DNA of 64,000 bases, taken from JAFGVL01 sp963662245. Lineage in GTDB: Bacteria; Bacteroidota; Bacteroidia; Bacteroidales; Paludibacteraceae. Below, piece after piece: positions 52,061 to 61,269 of the stretch. The number at the start of each line of letters is the position of its first letter. The first letter of the stretch is position 1. The stretch spans positions 62,001-126,000 of the forward strand of contig CAXXVQ010000001.1 in assembly GCA_963662245.2 (NCBI GenBank). The letters run 5' to 3'. The translations under genes and the position numbers were made by a program. Under the pieces are notes generated by a model. It was given only the letters and a program-made list of their open reading frames with translations, was not told where the DNA came from and did not search any database.

Positions 52061-53557
52061 TTAGTTTCGAGAATCTTTTACAATTACATCGTGAGCTCCT
52101 CCTTCAATGATACTTGTAGATGAAACTAGAGTAATTTTAGCATTCTCTTTCAATAAATCTAAATCAGTAACCCCACAACTACACATTGTTGACTTAATCT
52201 TACCAAGAGTAATTTCAAGGTTATCCTTTAGTTTACCTGCATAGGGAACAAAACTATCAACTCCTTCTTCAAACTTAAGACCATCAGTCCCTCCCATATC
52301 ATAGCGTTGCCAGTTGCGAGCTCTGTTAGACCCTTCACCCCAATATTCTTTCACATAATTACCACCAACTAACAATTTACGAGTTGGACTTTCATCAAAA
52401 CGAGCAAAATAACGACCCATCATAATGAAGTCAGCCCCCATAGCCAAAGCTAATACCATGTGATAATCTTGAACAATACCGCCATCAGAACAAATTGGAA
52501 CATATACACCTGTTTTCTCAAAATACTCATCACGAGCTTGTGCTACCTCTATTAAAGAAGTTGCTTGTCCACGACCAATACCTTTTTGTTCACGAGTAAT
52601 ACAGATTGAACCACCTCCTACTCCAACTTTAACGAAATCTGCTCCAGCTTCAGCTAAGTAAAAGAATCCATCTCTATCAACAACATTACCGGCACCAACT
52701 TTTACAGACTCACCATATTTCTCTTTTATGAATTCAAGCGTTTCTTTTTGCCAAATAGAAAAACCGTCTGAAGAGTCAATACATAATACATCTGCACCTG
52801 CCTCAATCAATGCAGGAACACGCTCAGAGTAATCACGAGTATTAATACCTGCACCAACTACAAGCCTTTTTTGATTATCCAAAACTTCATTTGGATATAG
52901 TTTATGACTTTCATAATCTTTTCTGAACACAAAATAACGAAGATGTTGATCTTCATCAATAATAGGCAATGCATTTAATTTGTTATTCCAAATCAAATCA
53001 TTCGCTTCAGATAAAGTGATGCCAAATTTGCCATAAATAAGCTTAGAGAAAGGAGTCATAAATTCCTTTATCTTGATATTATGATCATCTCTAGTTGGTC
53101 TATAATCACGACCAGTTACGATACCTAATATTTTTCCATTAGGAGTTCCGTCTTCCGTAATACCAAAAGTCGAGAAACCGGTTTTAGCTTTCATTGCTAT
53201 ACAATCTGCTAAAGTATTTTCTGGTGATAAGTTTGCTCTACTAGGAACAAAACCAGACTTATAGTTTTTTACACTCTTAACCATTTGAGCTTGATCTTCT
53301 ATACTTTGAGAACCAAAGATAAAAGACAAACCTCCATTTTTAGCTAGTGCAATTGCCATTCCATCATCTGAAACAGATTGCATAATTGCAGATACAAATG
53401 GAATATTAATATTAATATCAGACTCTTCCCCCTTTTTGTATTTAACTACAGATGTTTTCAAATCTACAAGATTTGGTACACAATCTTTAGTAGTTAAACC
53501 TGGTATTAATAAATACTCACTAAATGTTCTTGATACTTCATTAAGAAATTTTGCCAT
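52061..53557 (-). CDS. guaB: IMP dehydrogenase, Tritrichomonas-like type
   Basis: A 498-residue enzyme that oxidises IMP to XMP in GMP synthesis. The loop GGGSICITREQKGIGRGQ carries catalytic Cys319, and RNWQRYD carries Arg418 and Tyr419 of the mobile flap; from recall these are the same residue numbers as in the enzyme of the protozoan Tritrichomonas foetus, and the loop and the C-terminal block KSTMCSCGV...SIIEGGAHDVIVKD are like it and unlike the common GPGSICTTR bacterial form. Two CBS-type repeats lie at about 100-225. A -7 box TACTTTTG is at 53593-53600. GMP reductase is unlikely because of length and the RY flap. Confidence 0.92.
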   Translation of the reverse strand: MAKFLNEVSRTFSEYLLIPGLTTKDCVPNLVDLKTSVVKYKKGEESDININIPFVSAIMQSVSDDGMAIALAKNGGLSFIFGSQSIEDQAQMVKSVKNYKSGFVPSRANLSPENTLADCIAMKAKTGFSTFGITEDGTPNGKILGIVTGRDYRPTRDDHNIKIKEFMTPFSKLIYGKFGITLSEANDLIWNNKLNALPIIDEDQHLRYFVFRKDYESHKLYPNEVLDNQKRLVVGAGINTRDYSERVPALIEAGADVLCIDSSDGFSIWQKETLEFIKEKYGESVKVGAGNVVDRDGFFYLAEAGADFVKVGVGGGSICITREQKGIGRGQATSLIEVAQARDEYFEKTGVYVPICSDGGIVQDYHMVLALAMGADFIMMGRYFARFDESPTRKLLVGGNYVKEYWGEGSNRARNWQRYDMGGTDGLKFEEGVDSFVPYAGKLKDNLEITLGKIKSTMCSCGVTDLDLLKENAKITLVSSTSIIEGGAHDVIVKDSRN

Positions 53558-53771
53558 GACTCAATTCTTTTTTGGAAAAAATAAAAATTGGGCAAAAGTA
53601 GTAAAAAACCACAAATTACCACTAGTATAATTAACATTATCTTGAATATTTCCAATAAAAATACTGGTTTACTTCATCAATCAGCAATATATCAATGGAT
53701 AAATTTGAGAAGAAACAACAACAAATAAACAATTGAAATATGAATAAATATAGATTACACATTAATTATAA

Positions 53772-54822
53772 ATGCGAATTAAGGGTTGAAATTAAAATAT
53801 CAAATTAATAAAAGCAGCAGCAATTCTTCCACATATAAAGGTCAATAAACCACTAGTAGAACGAACCTTGCTGGCTATTTGTATTTTTGTTTTTTCATTT
53901 AACCAGTTGAAAAGCGATTCAATTGGCTGTCTTACAGTTGAAACGGCTGAGGAATATAAATCAGCCCAAGCCTTATTTTGTTGTTTTTCCCATTCTGTTT
54001 GTCCTTTAATTGCCTTTACAGGAGTTAAAATGGACAAGTTGTTTGTTTTCTTTTTCTCAGACCAGAATTCAGCATTTGAATAAGCTTTGTCTGCAACAAT
54101 AGTACGGTTATACATGTCTTGAGAAGCTTCTTTAAGCATACATAAATCATGTTTTGAAGCCTCTGTGAAAAGCATTTGTTCTGGATGAGGCAAATGTCCT
54201 TTTCGTCTAAAAGAAATGGCGTGTAACTTCAATCCATAATAGTATATACCTTTGGTAGAGCAAAAGCCCTTGTCAGTAATTTCTTGTGCCACTTTTGAAT
54301 TTCTTTTTCCTGAACATATTATAATTGGCATAGAGTCTACAAGACTAATTTCTTTATCACAATCATTTGGCACAAAGTCATTAAACAAAGACAATGTAAG
54401 AGCTTTAAAGCCTTCATTGAGTCTATTTATCCTTGTGTTGAAAGCCACATATGATGTGAGTTTTGGAAACCATTCACGAAGATGCTCACTTGCAAATTCA
54501 TGAATCTTTTTCACTTTGTGATGTTCTTCAACTTGCATTACATACAAGTAAATGCTCATAGCCTCTTGGTCTGTAAATTTTGGCTGATCATTGTTGCTAA
54601 AGCGTTGACAAATATATTTTATCTCTTTATCGTATTGCTCACATACATAGCAATAGATTTTTATTAGTTTTATAGCCTTATCCTTGGGTATCATAATTAG
54701 AATAAATCGTGGATGATTTTTCATCTAATTTAATGATATTCAAGGATATAACAAAATATGTACCCGCTTATTTTGCTGTATCACAGCACTTTATTTATCT
54801 TTTTTCAACCCTTAATTCGCAT
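53772..54822 (-). mobile_element. IS982-like insertion sequence, copy 2
   Basis: 1051 bp with the same 20-bp terminal inverted repeats as copy 1. The target duplication is TATAA (53767-53771 and 54823-54827). Same orientation as copy 1. It lies between guaB and hppA, upstream of both, so it separates their control regions. Confidence 0.92.
53792..54724 (-). CDS. IS982-family transposase (copy 2)
   Basis: A 310-residue DDE transposase with D130, D212 and E269 in the same contexts as copy 1 and an intact frame. The only protein difference is Ala260 in place of Val260, caused by the single base difference at 53946. Being intact and near-identical to copy 1, it may still be mobile. Confidence 0.82.
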   Translation of the reverse strand: MKNHPRFILIMIPKDKAIKLIKIYCYVCEQYDKEIKYICQRFSNNDQPKFTDQEAMSIYLYVMQVEEHHKVKKIHEFASEHLREWFPKLTSYVAFNTRINRLNEGFKALTLSLFNDFVPNDCDKEISLVDSMPIIICSGKRNSKVAQEITDKGFCSTKGIYYYGLKLHAISFRRKGHLPHPEQMLFTEASKHDLCMLKEASQDMYNRTIVADKAYSNAEFWSEKKKTNNLSILTPVKAIKGQTEWEKQQNKAWADLYSSAVSTVRQPIESLFNWLNEKTKIQIASKVRSTSGLLTFICGRIAAAFINLIF

Positions 54823-54827
54823 TATAA

Positions 54828-55193
54828 TAACATTTTCACCAAAACTAAACCATTATTTAATTCGCTTCAAGCACTATATCTATATTGCACCTTAAATTAT
54901 AAGCTAGCAATAAATCATAATACAGAACCAATAATAACACATTGAATCTAAGATAAATAAAAAGACAAAAGGTGTATTTTATTAAACTATTGAAGCAAAA
55001 AGGATAAAAAAGATGTAAATCATAAGTAATGTATGTTGAAAATTATTTTCAAAAAAAACACTAAAATAATGTTTCATCTAATGATTTCAATTAAATTTGC
55101 TGCTTTAAAACATGTTTTTATGAAATTAAATTAAGGTTTAAACAACTAATCAATCAATAATTCACTTAAATCTATTAATTAATTTTCAACATT
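54828..55193. other. AT-rich leader of hppA after the insertion
   Basis: About 365 bases without a gene. TAAATTTG at 55092-55099 is an exact -7 box and would give a leader of about 90 bases; no clear -33 box. I see no riboswitch. The insertion sequence has cut off whatever lay further upstream. Confidence 0.45.
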
Positions 55194-57413
55194 ATGACTA
55201 ATGTAATTTACTTAGTCCTGGCTGCATCAGTTTTAGCGCTAGGATTTGCATTTTTCTTCTTCAAGCAATTGATGAAAGAGGATGAAGGAACTGAGATGAT
55301 GAAAAAAATTGCTAAACATGTTAGAGATGGTGCAATGGCCTACTTAAAACAACAGTACAAAATTGTTGGTATAGTATTCATTGTTTTAGCATTGATTTTC
55401 ACAGTAATGGCATTTTTTGGCCTTCAAAACAACTGGGTGCCATTTGCATTCTTAACAGGAGGTTTCTTCTCTGGTTTAGCAGGTTTTTTTGGTATGAAGA
55501 CTGCAACTTATGCATCTGCTCGTACAGCTAATGCTGCTAAAAACTCTCTTAACCACGGATTAAAAGTAGCTTTCCGTTCAGGAGCCGTAATGGGTCTTGT
55601 TGTTGTTGGTTTAGCTTTACTTGACATCTCTTTATGGTACATCGTACTTGACAACTTTGTTGATGTTGAAGGTTCTGAAAAATTACTTTTCATTACTACA
55701 ACAATGTTAACATTCGGTATGGGTGCTTCTACACAAGCGTTATTTGCTCGTGTTGGTGGTGGTATTTATACAAAAGCTGCCGATGTTGGTGCTGACCTTG
55801 TAGGTAAAGTAGAAGCTGGTATCCCTGAAGATGATCCTCGTAACCCTGCTACTATCGCTGATAATGTAGGTGATAATGTAGGTGATGTTGCGGGTATGGG
55901 TGCTGACCTTTATGAGTCATACGCTGGTTCTATCCTTGCAACTGCTGCATTAGGAGCTGCTGCATTTAAAGCTGTTCCTGAAATGCAATTAAAAGCAGTA
56001 TTTGCTCCTATGTTAATTGCTGCAGTAGGTGTTCTTCTTTCTATCATCGGTATTTTCTTAGTTAGAACAAAAGAAGGTGCTAGCATGAAAGACCTTTTAA
56101 AATCATTAGGTTTAGGTGTAAATGTAAGTTCTTTACTTATTGCTATCGCTACATTTGTGATTTTAATTTCTCTTGGAATTGAAAATGCGGTTGGTATTTC
56201 ATTCTCTGTTATTGTTGGTCTTGTTGCAGGTATCATTATTGGTCAAGCAACTGAGTACTACACATCACACACTTACAGACCAACTCAAAAAGTTGCTGAA
56301 AGTTCTCAAACTGGTCCTGCAACTGTAATTATTTCAGGTATTGGTTTAGGTATGTTATCTACAGCAATTCCTGTAATTACTATTGGTTTCGCAATTATTC
56401 TTTCATTCCTTTGTGCAATTAGTTTTGACACTGCAAATTTATTAGCAGATGCAAACTTAAGCAAAGGTCTTTATGGTATTGGTATTGCTGCGGTAGGTAT
56501 GCTATCTACATTAGGTATTACATTAGCAACTGATGCTTATGGCCCTATCGCTGATAACGCAGGTGGTAATGCGGAAATGGCAGGTCTTGGTAAAGAAGTT
56601 CGTCAACGCACAGATGCTTTAGATGCATTAGGTAACACGACTGCTGCTACAGGTAAAGGTTTTGCTATTGGTTCTGCTGCATTAACTGCTCTTGCATTAT
56701 TAGCATCATTTGTTGAAGAAGCTAAAATTGCTTTAGCTCGTCTTGCTGAACAAGCAGGTTCTGCGGTTAAAGTAGGAACGGAACTATTAGATAAAGCTCA
56801 AATTCATGACTTATCATTCAACCAATTCATGGATTACTATCAAGTAACATTAATGAACCCTATTGTTCTTGTAGGTGTATTCATTGGTTCTATGATGGCA
56901 TTTTTATTCTGTGGACTTACAATGAATGCTGTAGGTCGTGCTGCTCAAAGTATGGTTGAAGAAGTTCGTCGCCAATTCCGCGAAATTGCTGGTATTATGG
57001 AAGGTAAAGCAGAACCTGATTATGCTCGTTGTGTAGAAATCTCTACTAAAGGTGCACAAAAAGAAATGCTTGTTCCATCATTATTAGCTATTGCAATTCC
57101 TATCGTTACTGGTATCCTTTTAGGTGTTCCTGGTGTATTAGGATTATTAGTTGGTGGTCTTGGTGCTGGATTCGTATTAGCTGTATTTATGGCTAACTCA
57201 GGTGGTGCTTGGGATAACGCTAAAAAATACATCGAAGAAGGAAACTTTGGTGGTAAAGGCTCTGAAAACCACAAAGCAACTGTAGTTGGTGATACTGTAG
57301 GTGATCCATTTAAAGATACTTCAGGCCCATCATTAAACATCCTTATCAAATTGATGAGCATGGTATCAATCGTAATGGTTGGTTTAACTGTTTCAATAAA
57401 CTTATTAGGTTAA
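55194..57413 (+). CDS. hppA: Membrane-bound ion-translocating pyrophosphatase
   Basis: A 739-residue protein with about 16 membrane helices that pumps ions with energy from pyrophosphate. The catalytic loop reads DVGADLVGKVEAGIPEDDPRNPATIADNVGDNVGD, and DAYGPIADNAGGNAEM and GDTVGDPFKDTSGPS supply further acidic metal ligands. ALGNTTAATGKG has Ala at the position where potassium-independent enzymes have Lys, so it should need potassium. Bacteroides relatives are known to move Na+ or Na+ and H+; the ion here cannot be read with certainty. Confidence 0.95.
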   Translation: MTNVIYLVLAASVLALGFAFFFFKQLMKEDEGTEMMKKIAKHVRDGAMAYLKQQYKIVGIVFIVLALIFTVMAFFGLQNNWVPFAFLTGGFFSGLAGFFGMKTATYASARTANAAKNSLNHGLKVAFRSGAVMGLVVVGLALLDISLWYIVLDNFVDVEGSEKLLFITTTMLTFGMGASTQALFARVGGGIYTKAADVGADLVGKVEAGIPEDDPRNPATIADNVGDNVGDVAGMGADLYESYAGSILATAALGAAAFKAVPEMQLKAVFAPMLIAAVGVLLSIIGIFLVRTKEGASMKDLLKSLGLGVNVSSLLIAIATFVILISLGIENAVGISFSVIVGLVAGIIIGQATEYYTSHTYRPTQKVAESSQTGPATVIISGIGLGMLSTAIPVITIGFAIILSFLCAISFDTANLLADANLSKGLYGIGIAAVGMLSTLGITLATDAYGPIADNAGGNAEMAGLGKEVRQRTDALDALGNTTAATGKGFAIGSAALTALALLASFVEEAKIALARLAEQAGSAVKVGTELLDKAQIHDLSFNQFMDYYQVTLMNPIVLVGVFIGSMMAFLFCGLTMNAVGRAAQSMVEEVRRQFREIAGIMEGKAEPDYARCVEISTKGAQKEMLVPSLLAIAIPIVTGILLGVPGVLGLLVGGLGAGFVLAVFMANSGGAWDNAKKYIEEGNFGGKGSENHKATVVGDTVGDPFKDTSGPSLNILIKLMSMVSIVMVGLTVSINLLG

Positions 57414-57437
57414 TATATTAGCCAAATATAATTTATA

Positions 57438-57469
57438 AATAGGGTATCCATTAAGGATACCCTATTTTA
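57438..57469 (+). terminator. Terminator after hppA
   Basis: AATAGGGTATCC / GGATACCCTATT perfect stem with a 5-base loop and T-rich tail. Confidence 0.85.
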
Positions 57470-57679
57470 TTCCCGAAGACACACCATTGGGATTCAAATA
57501 CATATACTTCGCAGCCTAGAAATAACATTTCCTGAAAAATGCAGCATTTAAGCTTTCTCACTCTTTCCAAGCTACAATTCTCGACATTTCTAATAAAAAC
57601 TGAACCTACAAAAATCTTTATTAATAAGATTATCTTCAAGTTTTCTTTAAATTTGCATAACTCATCTAATTAATAGATT

Positions 57680-59092
57680 ATGCACAAAACAATACAAGCG
57701 ATTACTATCATTATAATATCCCTTCTCTCCTATTCTTCTTGTACAGAAGATTCAATATCTACGAACCCAAGCTATCAATTAACTCTCTCCACAGACACAG
57801 TTGCTTTTGACACTTTATTCACTACATTCAATTCTACGACAAAAAAGATTAAGGTCTATAACAACAATAAATCAAAAATAAAGATTAGCTCAATATATCT
57901 TGAAAACGGAACTACATCTCCATTTTCAATCAATGTAAACGGTCGCTCTAGTAATGAACAGATGTTTACAGATATTGAACTAGATGCAAAAGATAGCTTA
58001 TATGTCTTTGTAAATGTAAACATAGACTACAATGACCAAAGTAACCCAATGTTATTTACAGATAACATTACCTTTCTTACAAATGGAAATGAGCAAAAAA
58101 TTGCTTTGAATGCTGTTGGACAAGATGCAATAATCCTAAAATCAACAACAATACAATCAGACACTACATTTTCCAATACTAGACCATATTTAATATTTGG
58201 CACCTTAAAAATTGATAGTGGCAAGACTCTAACAATAGAAAAAGGATGTCAATTATATTTCCATGACCAAGCAGGAATTAATATTTATGGCAATATTAAT
58301 ATCAAAGGAACTGTTAATGAACCGGTTACCCTAAGAGGAGATCGTTTAGATTATATCTTTGAGGGTGTACCTTATGACAGTTTATCAGGTAGTTGGAATG
58401 GAATAAAAGTATATAGCTCATCAACTTCAAATAGCATCAGCAATACAACTATTAAAAACGCTATTAATGGCATATACAGCTCAGGAAAAGATAGTAACAA
58501 ACCTGAAATCTCTATCACAAACTCAATAATTCATAATTGTAGTGGCTATGGTATAAAGTGTCAATCTTCAAAAGTTACAGTAATAAATACACAAGTCTCA
58601 AACTGTGGGAATAATTGTGTTTTACTTCTAGGTGGAGAAAGTGAGTTTACCCACTGTACTATTGCAAACTATTATCCAAAAGTATATCGTAAAGAAGAAG
58701 CATTAACCATTAAAAACTATGAAGATAACTCTCCATACCCTATAGATAAAGCTAGATTCAATAATACAATCATCTTTGGCAGCTATAAAAGTGAACTTTA
58801 TCTAGATAGCACTATCACACTAAGTTCTTCATATAATGTAAAACTCTACAATTGCTTAATTGTTGGTGATGAACAACAAGCAAACTACTTTGAAAAAACA
58901 GTCTGGAAACCATATACACAAACAGTATTTACTAACACAACAACATATCCGTATAACTTTAATTTAGTTTCAGCATCTCCAGCCGTCAATAGTGCTGATT
59001 TTAGCATTGCAAATAACTATCCATTAGACATTACCGGAAATAGCAGAATTGCTGATGGTAAACCTGATATTGGTGCATACGAGTATAAATAA
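57680..59092 (+). CDS. Beta-helix lipoprotein of unknown function
   Basis: A 470-residue exported protein with a lipoprotein-type signal MHKTIQAITIIIISLLSYSSC (Cys21). Residues about 30-155 are a beta-rich anchor-like domain; residues about 165-420 form a right-handed parallel beta-helix (repeating NTTIKNAINGIYSSG, NSIIHNCSGYGIKC, NTQVSNCGNNCVLL rungs), and the end LDITGNSRIADGKPDIGAYEYK is the classic tail of choice-of-anchor Q/parallel beta-helix proteins. Such folds often bind or cut polysaccharides, but no catalytic residues are clear. A -7 box TAAATTTG lies at 57648-57655. The next gene starts 4 bases after its stop. Confidence 0.8.
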   Translation: MHKTIQAITIIIISLLSYSSCTEDSISTNPSYQLTLSTDTVAFDTLFTTFNSTTKKIKVYNNNKSKIKISSIYLENGTTSPFSINVNGRSSNEQMFTDIELDAKDSLYVFVNVNIDYNDQSNPMLFTDNITFLTNGNEQKIALNAVGQDAIILKSTTIQSDTTFSNTRPYLIFGTLKIDSGKTLTIEKGCQLYFHDQAGINIYGNINIKGTVNEPVTLRGDRLDYIFEGVPYDSLSGSWNGIKVYSSSTSNSISNTTIKNAINGIYSSGKDSNKPEISITNSIIHNCSGYGIKCQSSKVTVINTQVSNCGNNCVLLLGGESEFTHCTIANYYPKVYRKEEALTIKNYEDNSPYPIDKARFNNTIIFGSYKSELYLDSTITLSSSYNVKLYNCLIVGDEQQANYFEKTVWKPYTQTVFTNTTTYPYNFNLVSASPAVNSADFSIANNYPLDITGNSRIADGKPDIGAYEYK

Positions 59093-59096
59093 CGCA

Positions 59097-60119
59097 ATGA
59101 AACTAACCTTAGTAATAGCATTAGCTCTTTTACCTGTAATCAGCCTATACTCACAAGCTGATACAATTCGCATTATGAGTTATAATGTAGAAAATCTATT
59201 TGATTGTAAGCATGATAGCCTTAAAAATGATGTAGAATACACACCAGAAGGAAAACGAGGCTGGACATACAAAAAATATAAGCAGAAACAAGCCAATATA
59301 TCAAAAGTCATTGCTGCTGTAGGCGGTTGGAATAGGCCATCATTGGTTGGCTTATGTGAAATTGAAAATGAGGCTGTACTGAAAGATCTTACCCGCTACT
59401 CTCCTCTTAAAAAATTCAAATATCAATATCTTCATCAAGAATCTCCAGACAGAAGAGGTATTGATGTAGCATTATTATACCAGAAAAAGGACTTTAAACC
59501 AATAAAGACAGAATATATTGAAATTAAAATACCCAAACATCATCAAATAAAGACTAGAGATATACTTTACGCAAAAGGACTTTTCAAAAACAATGATACA
59601 TTACATGTATTTGTAACTCATTTCCCTTCAAGACTTGGTGGAGAAAAAGCATCAGAATATAAACGCATTTATGTTGCTTCTCAAATTCGCAAAAAGGTCG
59701 ACAGCATATTCTTAAGTAACAGTAATTCAAACATTATCATCATGGGTGACTTTAATGATTACCCCACAAACATAAGCATTAAAGAAAGCCTAAACGCAAA
59801 TAAAATTACGGAAACAACTTTGCCCAATAACTTATACAATCCTTTTTTCCAATTTCAAGAGGAAGGAATTATTGGCACAAATAATTATAAAGGAGAATGG
59901 GGTGTTTTAGATCAGATAATTATCTCATCTAATTTAATGAATACAAATAATTCAAGCTTTTATCTAAAAGAAAGTGCCCAAATATTCAACAAAGATTTTC
60001 TATTAGAAGAAAATACGAAACTACTTATAAAACAACCATTAAGAACATACAAAGGATATAAATATCTTGGTGGATATAGTGACCACCTACCTGTTTATAT
60101 TGACCTAATCATCAAATAA
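59097..60119 (+). CDS. Exported endonuclease/exonuclease/phosphatase-fold protein
   Basis: A 340-residue protein with signal peptide MKLTLVIALALLPVISLYSQA. The EEP fold shows IRIMSYNVENLFD at the start, LVGLCEIEN (Glu metal ligand), RRGIDVALLYQ, FVTHFPSRLGG (His), IIMGDFNDYPT (Asp-Asn pair) and GYSDHLPVYIDL (Asp-His at the end). This is a complete DNase I-like active site; the substrate may be DNA, a phospholipid or a sugar phosphate outside the cytoplasm. The start 59097 gives the signal peptide; an upstream start would overlap the previous gene. Confidence 0.85.
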   Translation: MKLTLVIALALLPVISLYSQADTIRIMSYNVENLFDCKHDSLKNDVEYTPEGKRGWTYKKYKQKQANISKVIAAVGGWNRPSLVGLCEIENEAVLKDLTRYSPLKKFKYQYLHQESPDRRGIDVALLYQKKDFKPIKTEYIEIKIPKHHQIKTRDILYAKGLFKNNDTLHVFVTHFPSRLGGEKASEYKRIYVASQIRKKVDSIFLSNSNSNIIIMGDFNDYPTNISIKESLNANKITETTLPNNLYNPFFQFQEEGIIGTNNYKGEWGVLDQIIISSNLMNTNNSSFYLKESAQIFNKDFLLEENTKLLIKQPLRTYKGYKYLGGYSDHLPVYIDLIIK

Positions 60120-60122
60120 AAA

Positions 60123-60842
60123 ATGAAAGTACAATTATTTATTCCTTGTTACATAGACCAACTATACCCTGAAACGGGATTCAACACAATAAAAATCCTT
60201 GAAAAAGCAGGTTGTGAGGTTATATATCCGGAAAATCAAACTTGCTGTGGACAACCAGCCTATAACAGTGGCTACTGGGATGAAAGCAGAAAATTGGCAG
60301 AAAAATTCTTAATTGATTTTAAAGAAGATATTCCCATAATTACACCTTCAGGCTCATGCTCAGGTTTTGTTATACACCACTACCCTAAACTATTTAAAGA
60401 GGATAACAAAGGTCTAGAAAATGCTAAAATTATTGGAGCGCGCATATTTGAGCTTTCTGACTTTCTTGTTAACCACTTAAAAAAAACTGATTTTGGAGCT
60501 AGATTCAACCACACGGTTACATTTCATGACTCCTGCTCAGCATTAAGAGAATACGGCATCAAAGATGAACCTAGAGCTTTATTAAACGAAGTTTCCGGAC
60601 TAAAACTAATAGAAATGGAAGAATCAGAAACTTGCTGTGGCTTTGGTGGAACTTTTTCTGTAAAAAATGAAGCAATTTCAACTGCAATGGTCGACAAAAA
60701 AACTATCAATGCAATAGCTACAGGTGCTGAATTCATAGTAAGTACAGAAGCATCGTGCTTAATGAATATCAACAGTTATTGTCAAAAAAACAATCTACCT
60801 ATTAAAGGAATACATTTAGCGGATATTTTAGCATCATTTTAA
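60123..60842 (+). CDS. LutA-like CCG-domain iron-sulfur protein
   Basis: A 239-residue protein with two cysteine-rich CCG domains: YPENQTCCGQPAYNSGYW (about 38-55) and EESETCCGFGGTFSVKNE (about 163-180). It resembles LutA/YkgE, one of three subunits of a lactate utilisation complex, and related heterodisulfide-reductase-type subunits. In most genomes lutB and lutC follow; here the next gene is a small acidic protein and no lutB or lutC is in the window. It starts 3 bases after the previous stop, so it belongs to that transcript. Confidence 0.85.
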   Translation: MKVQLFIPCYIDQLYPETGFNTIKILEKAGCEVIYPENQTCCGQPAYNSGYWDESRKLAEKFLIDFKEDIPIITPSGSCSGFVIHHYPKLFKEDNKGLENAKIIGARIFELSDFLVNHLKKTDFGARFNHTVTFHDSCSALREYGIKDEPRALLNEVSGLKLIEMEESETCCGFGGTFSVKNEAISTAMVDKKTINAIATGAEFIVSTEASCLMNINSYCQKNNLPIKGIHLADILASF

Positions 60843-60905
60843 TTATTGAATAAAAAAGAAAATTAACTTTGTTACCGAAATAATTTAAACTATTTTTTAT
60901 CAATC

Positions 60906-61238
60906 ATGAAACCACAAGATGACATGTTAGTTTTTGATGAGGATGAAGCTGTTAAGTTCATTCTCAAACATTTACCAAAACAATTCAAGACAACTATCGA
61001 CGAAACTGATGTCGAGTATGTACTTGATGTGATGGTTGATTTTTATGAAACAAATGGCTTTATGGAAGAAAATTCTGCCGAAGAAGCCAATATTGATGAA
61101 GAAGACATGTTCAATTTCATTAAGAAAATCATTTCTAAAGAACAAGTTATCAGTCTATCTGATGATGAGTTACAAGCTGTTCTTAATGGTGAATTTGAAT
61201 ATGGAAAATCAATCGGAATCTATAAAGAGGCAGAATAG
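60906..61238 (+). CDS. Small acidic conserved hypothetical protein
   Basis: A 110-residue acidic, mostly helical protein with no known domain (FDEDEAVKFILKHLPKQFKTTIDETDVEYVLDVMVDFYETNGF, then a second helical part ending KSIGIYKEAE). A -7 box TAACTTTG at 60864-60871 suggests its own start of transcription. It lies between the CCG-domain gene and the acyltransferase gene. It looks like a genuine gene of Bacteroidales, but no function can be given. Confidence 0.7.
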   Translation: MKPQDDMLVFDEDEAVKFILKHLPKQFKTTIDETDVEYVLDVMVDFYETNGFMEENSAEEANIDEEDMFNFIKKIISKEQVISLSDDELQAVLNGEFEYGKSIGIYKEAE

Positions 61239-61269
61239 ACTACGAACAGAATTATAGGGACAATTTTTA

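Noticed and set aside
2299..53771. A composite transposon framed by the two IS982-like copies
   Set aside because: The interval is full of core genes such as gyrA, dnaB, valS and nusB, and each copy has its own target duplication, so they are independent insertions.
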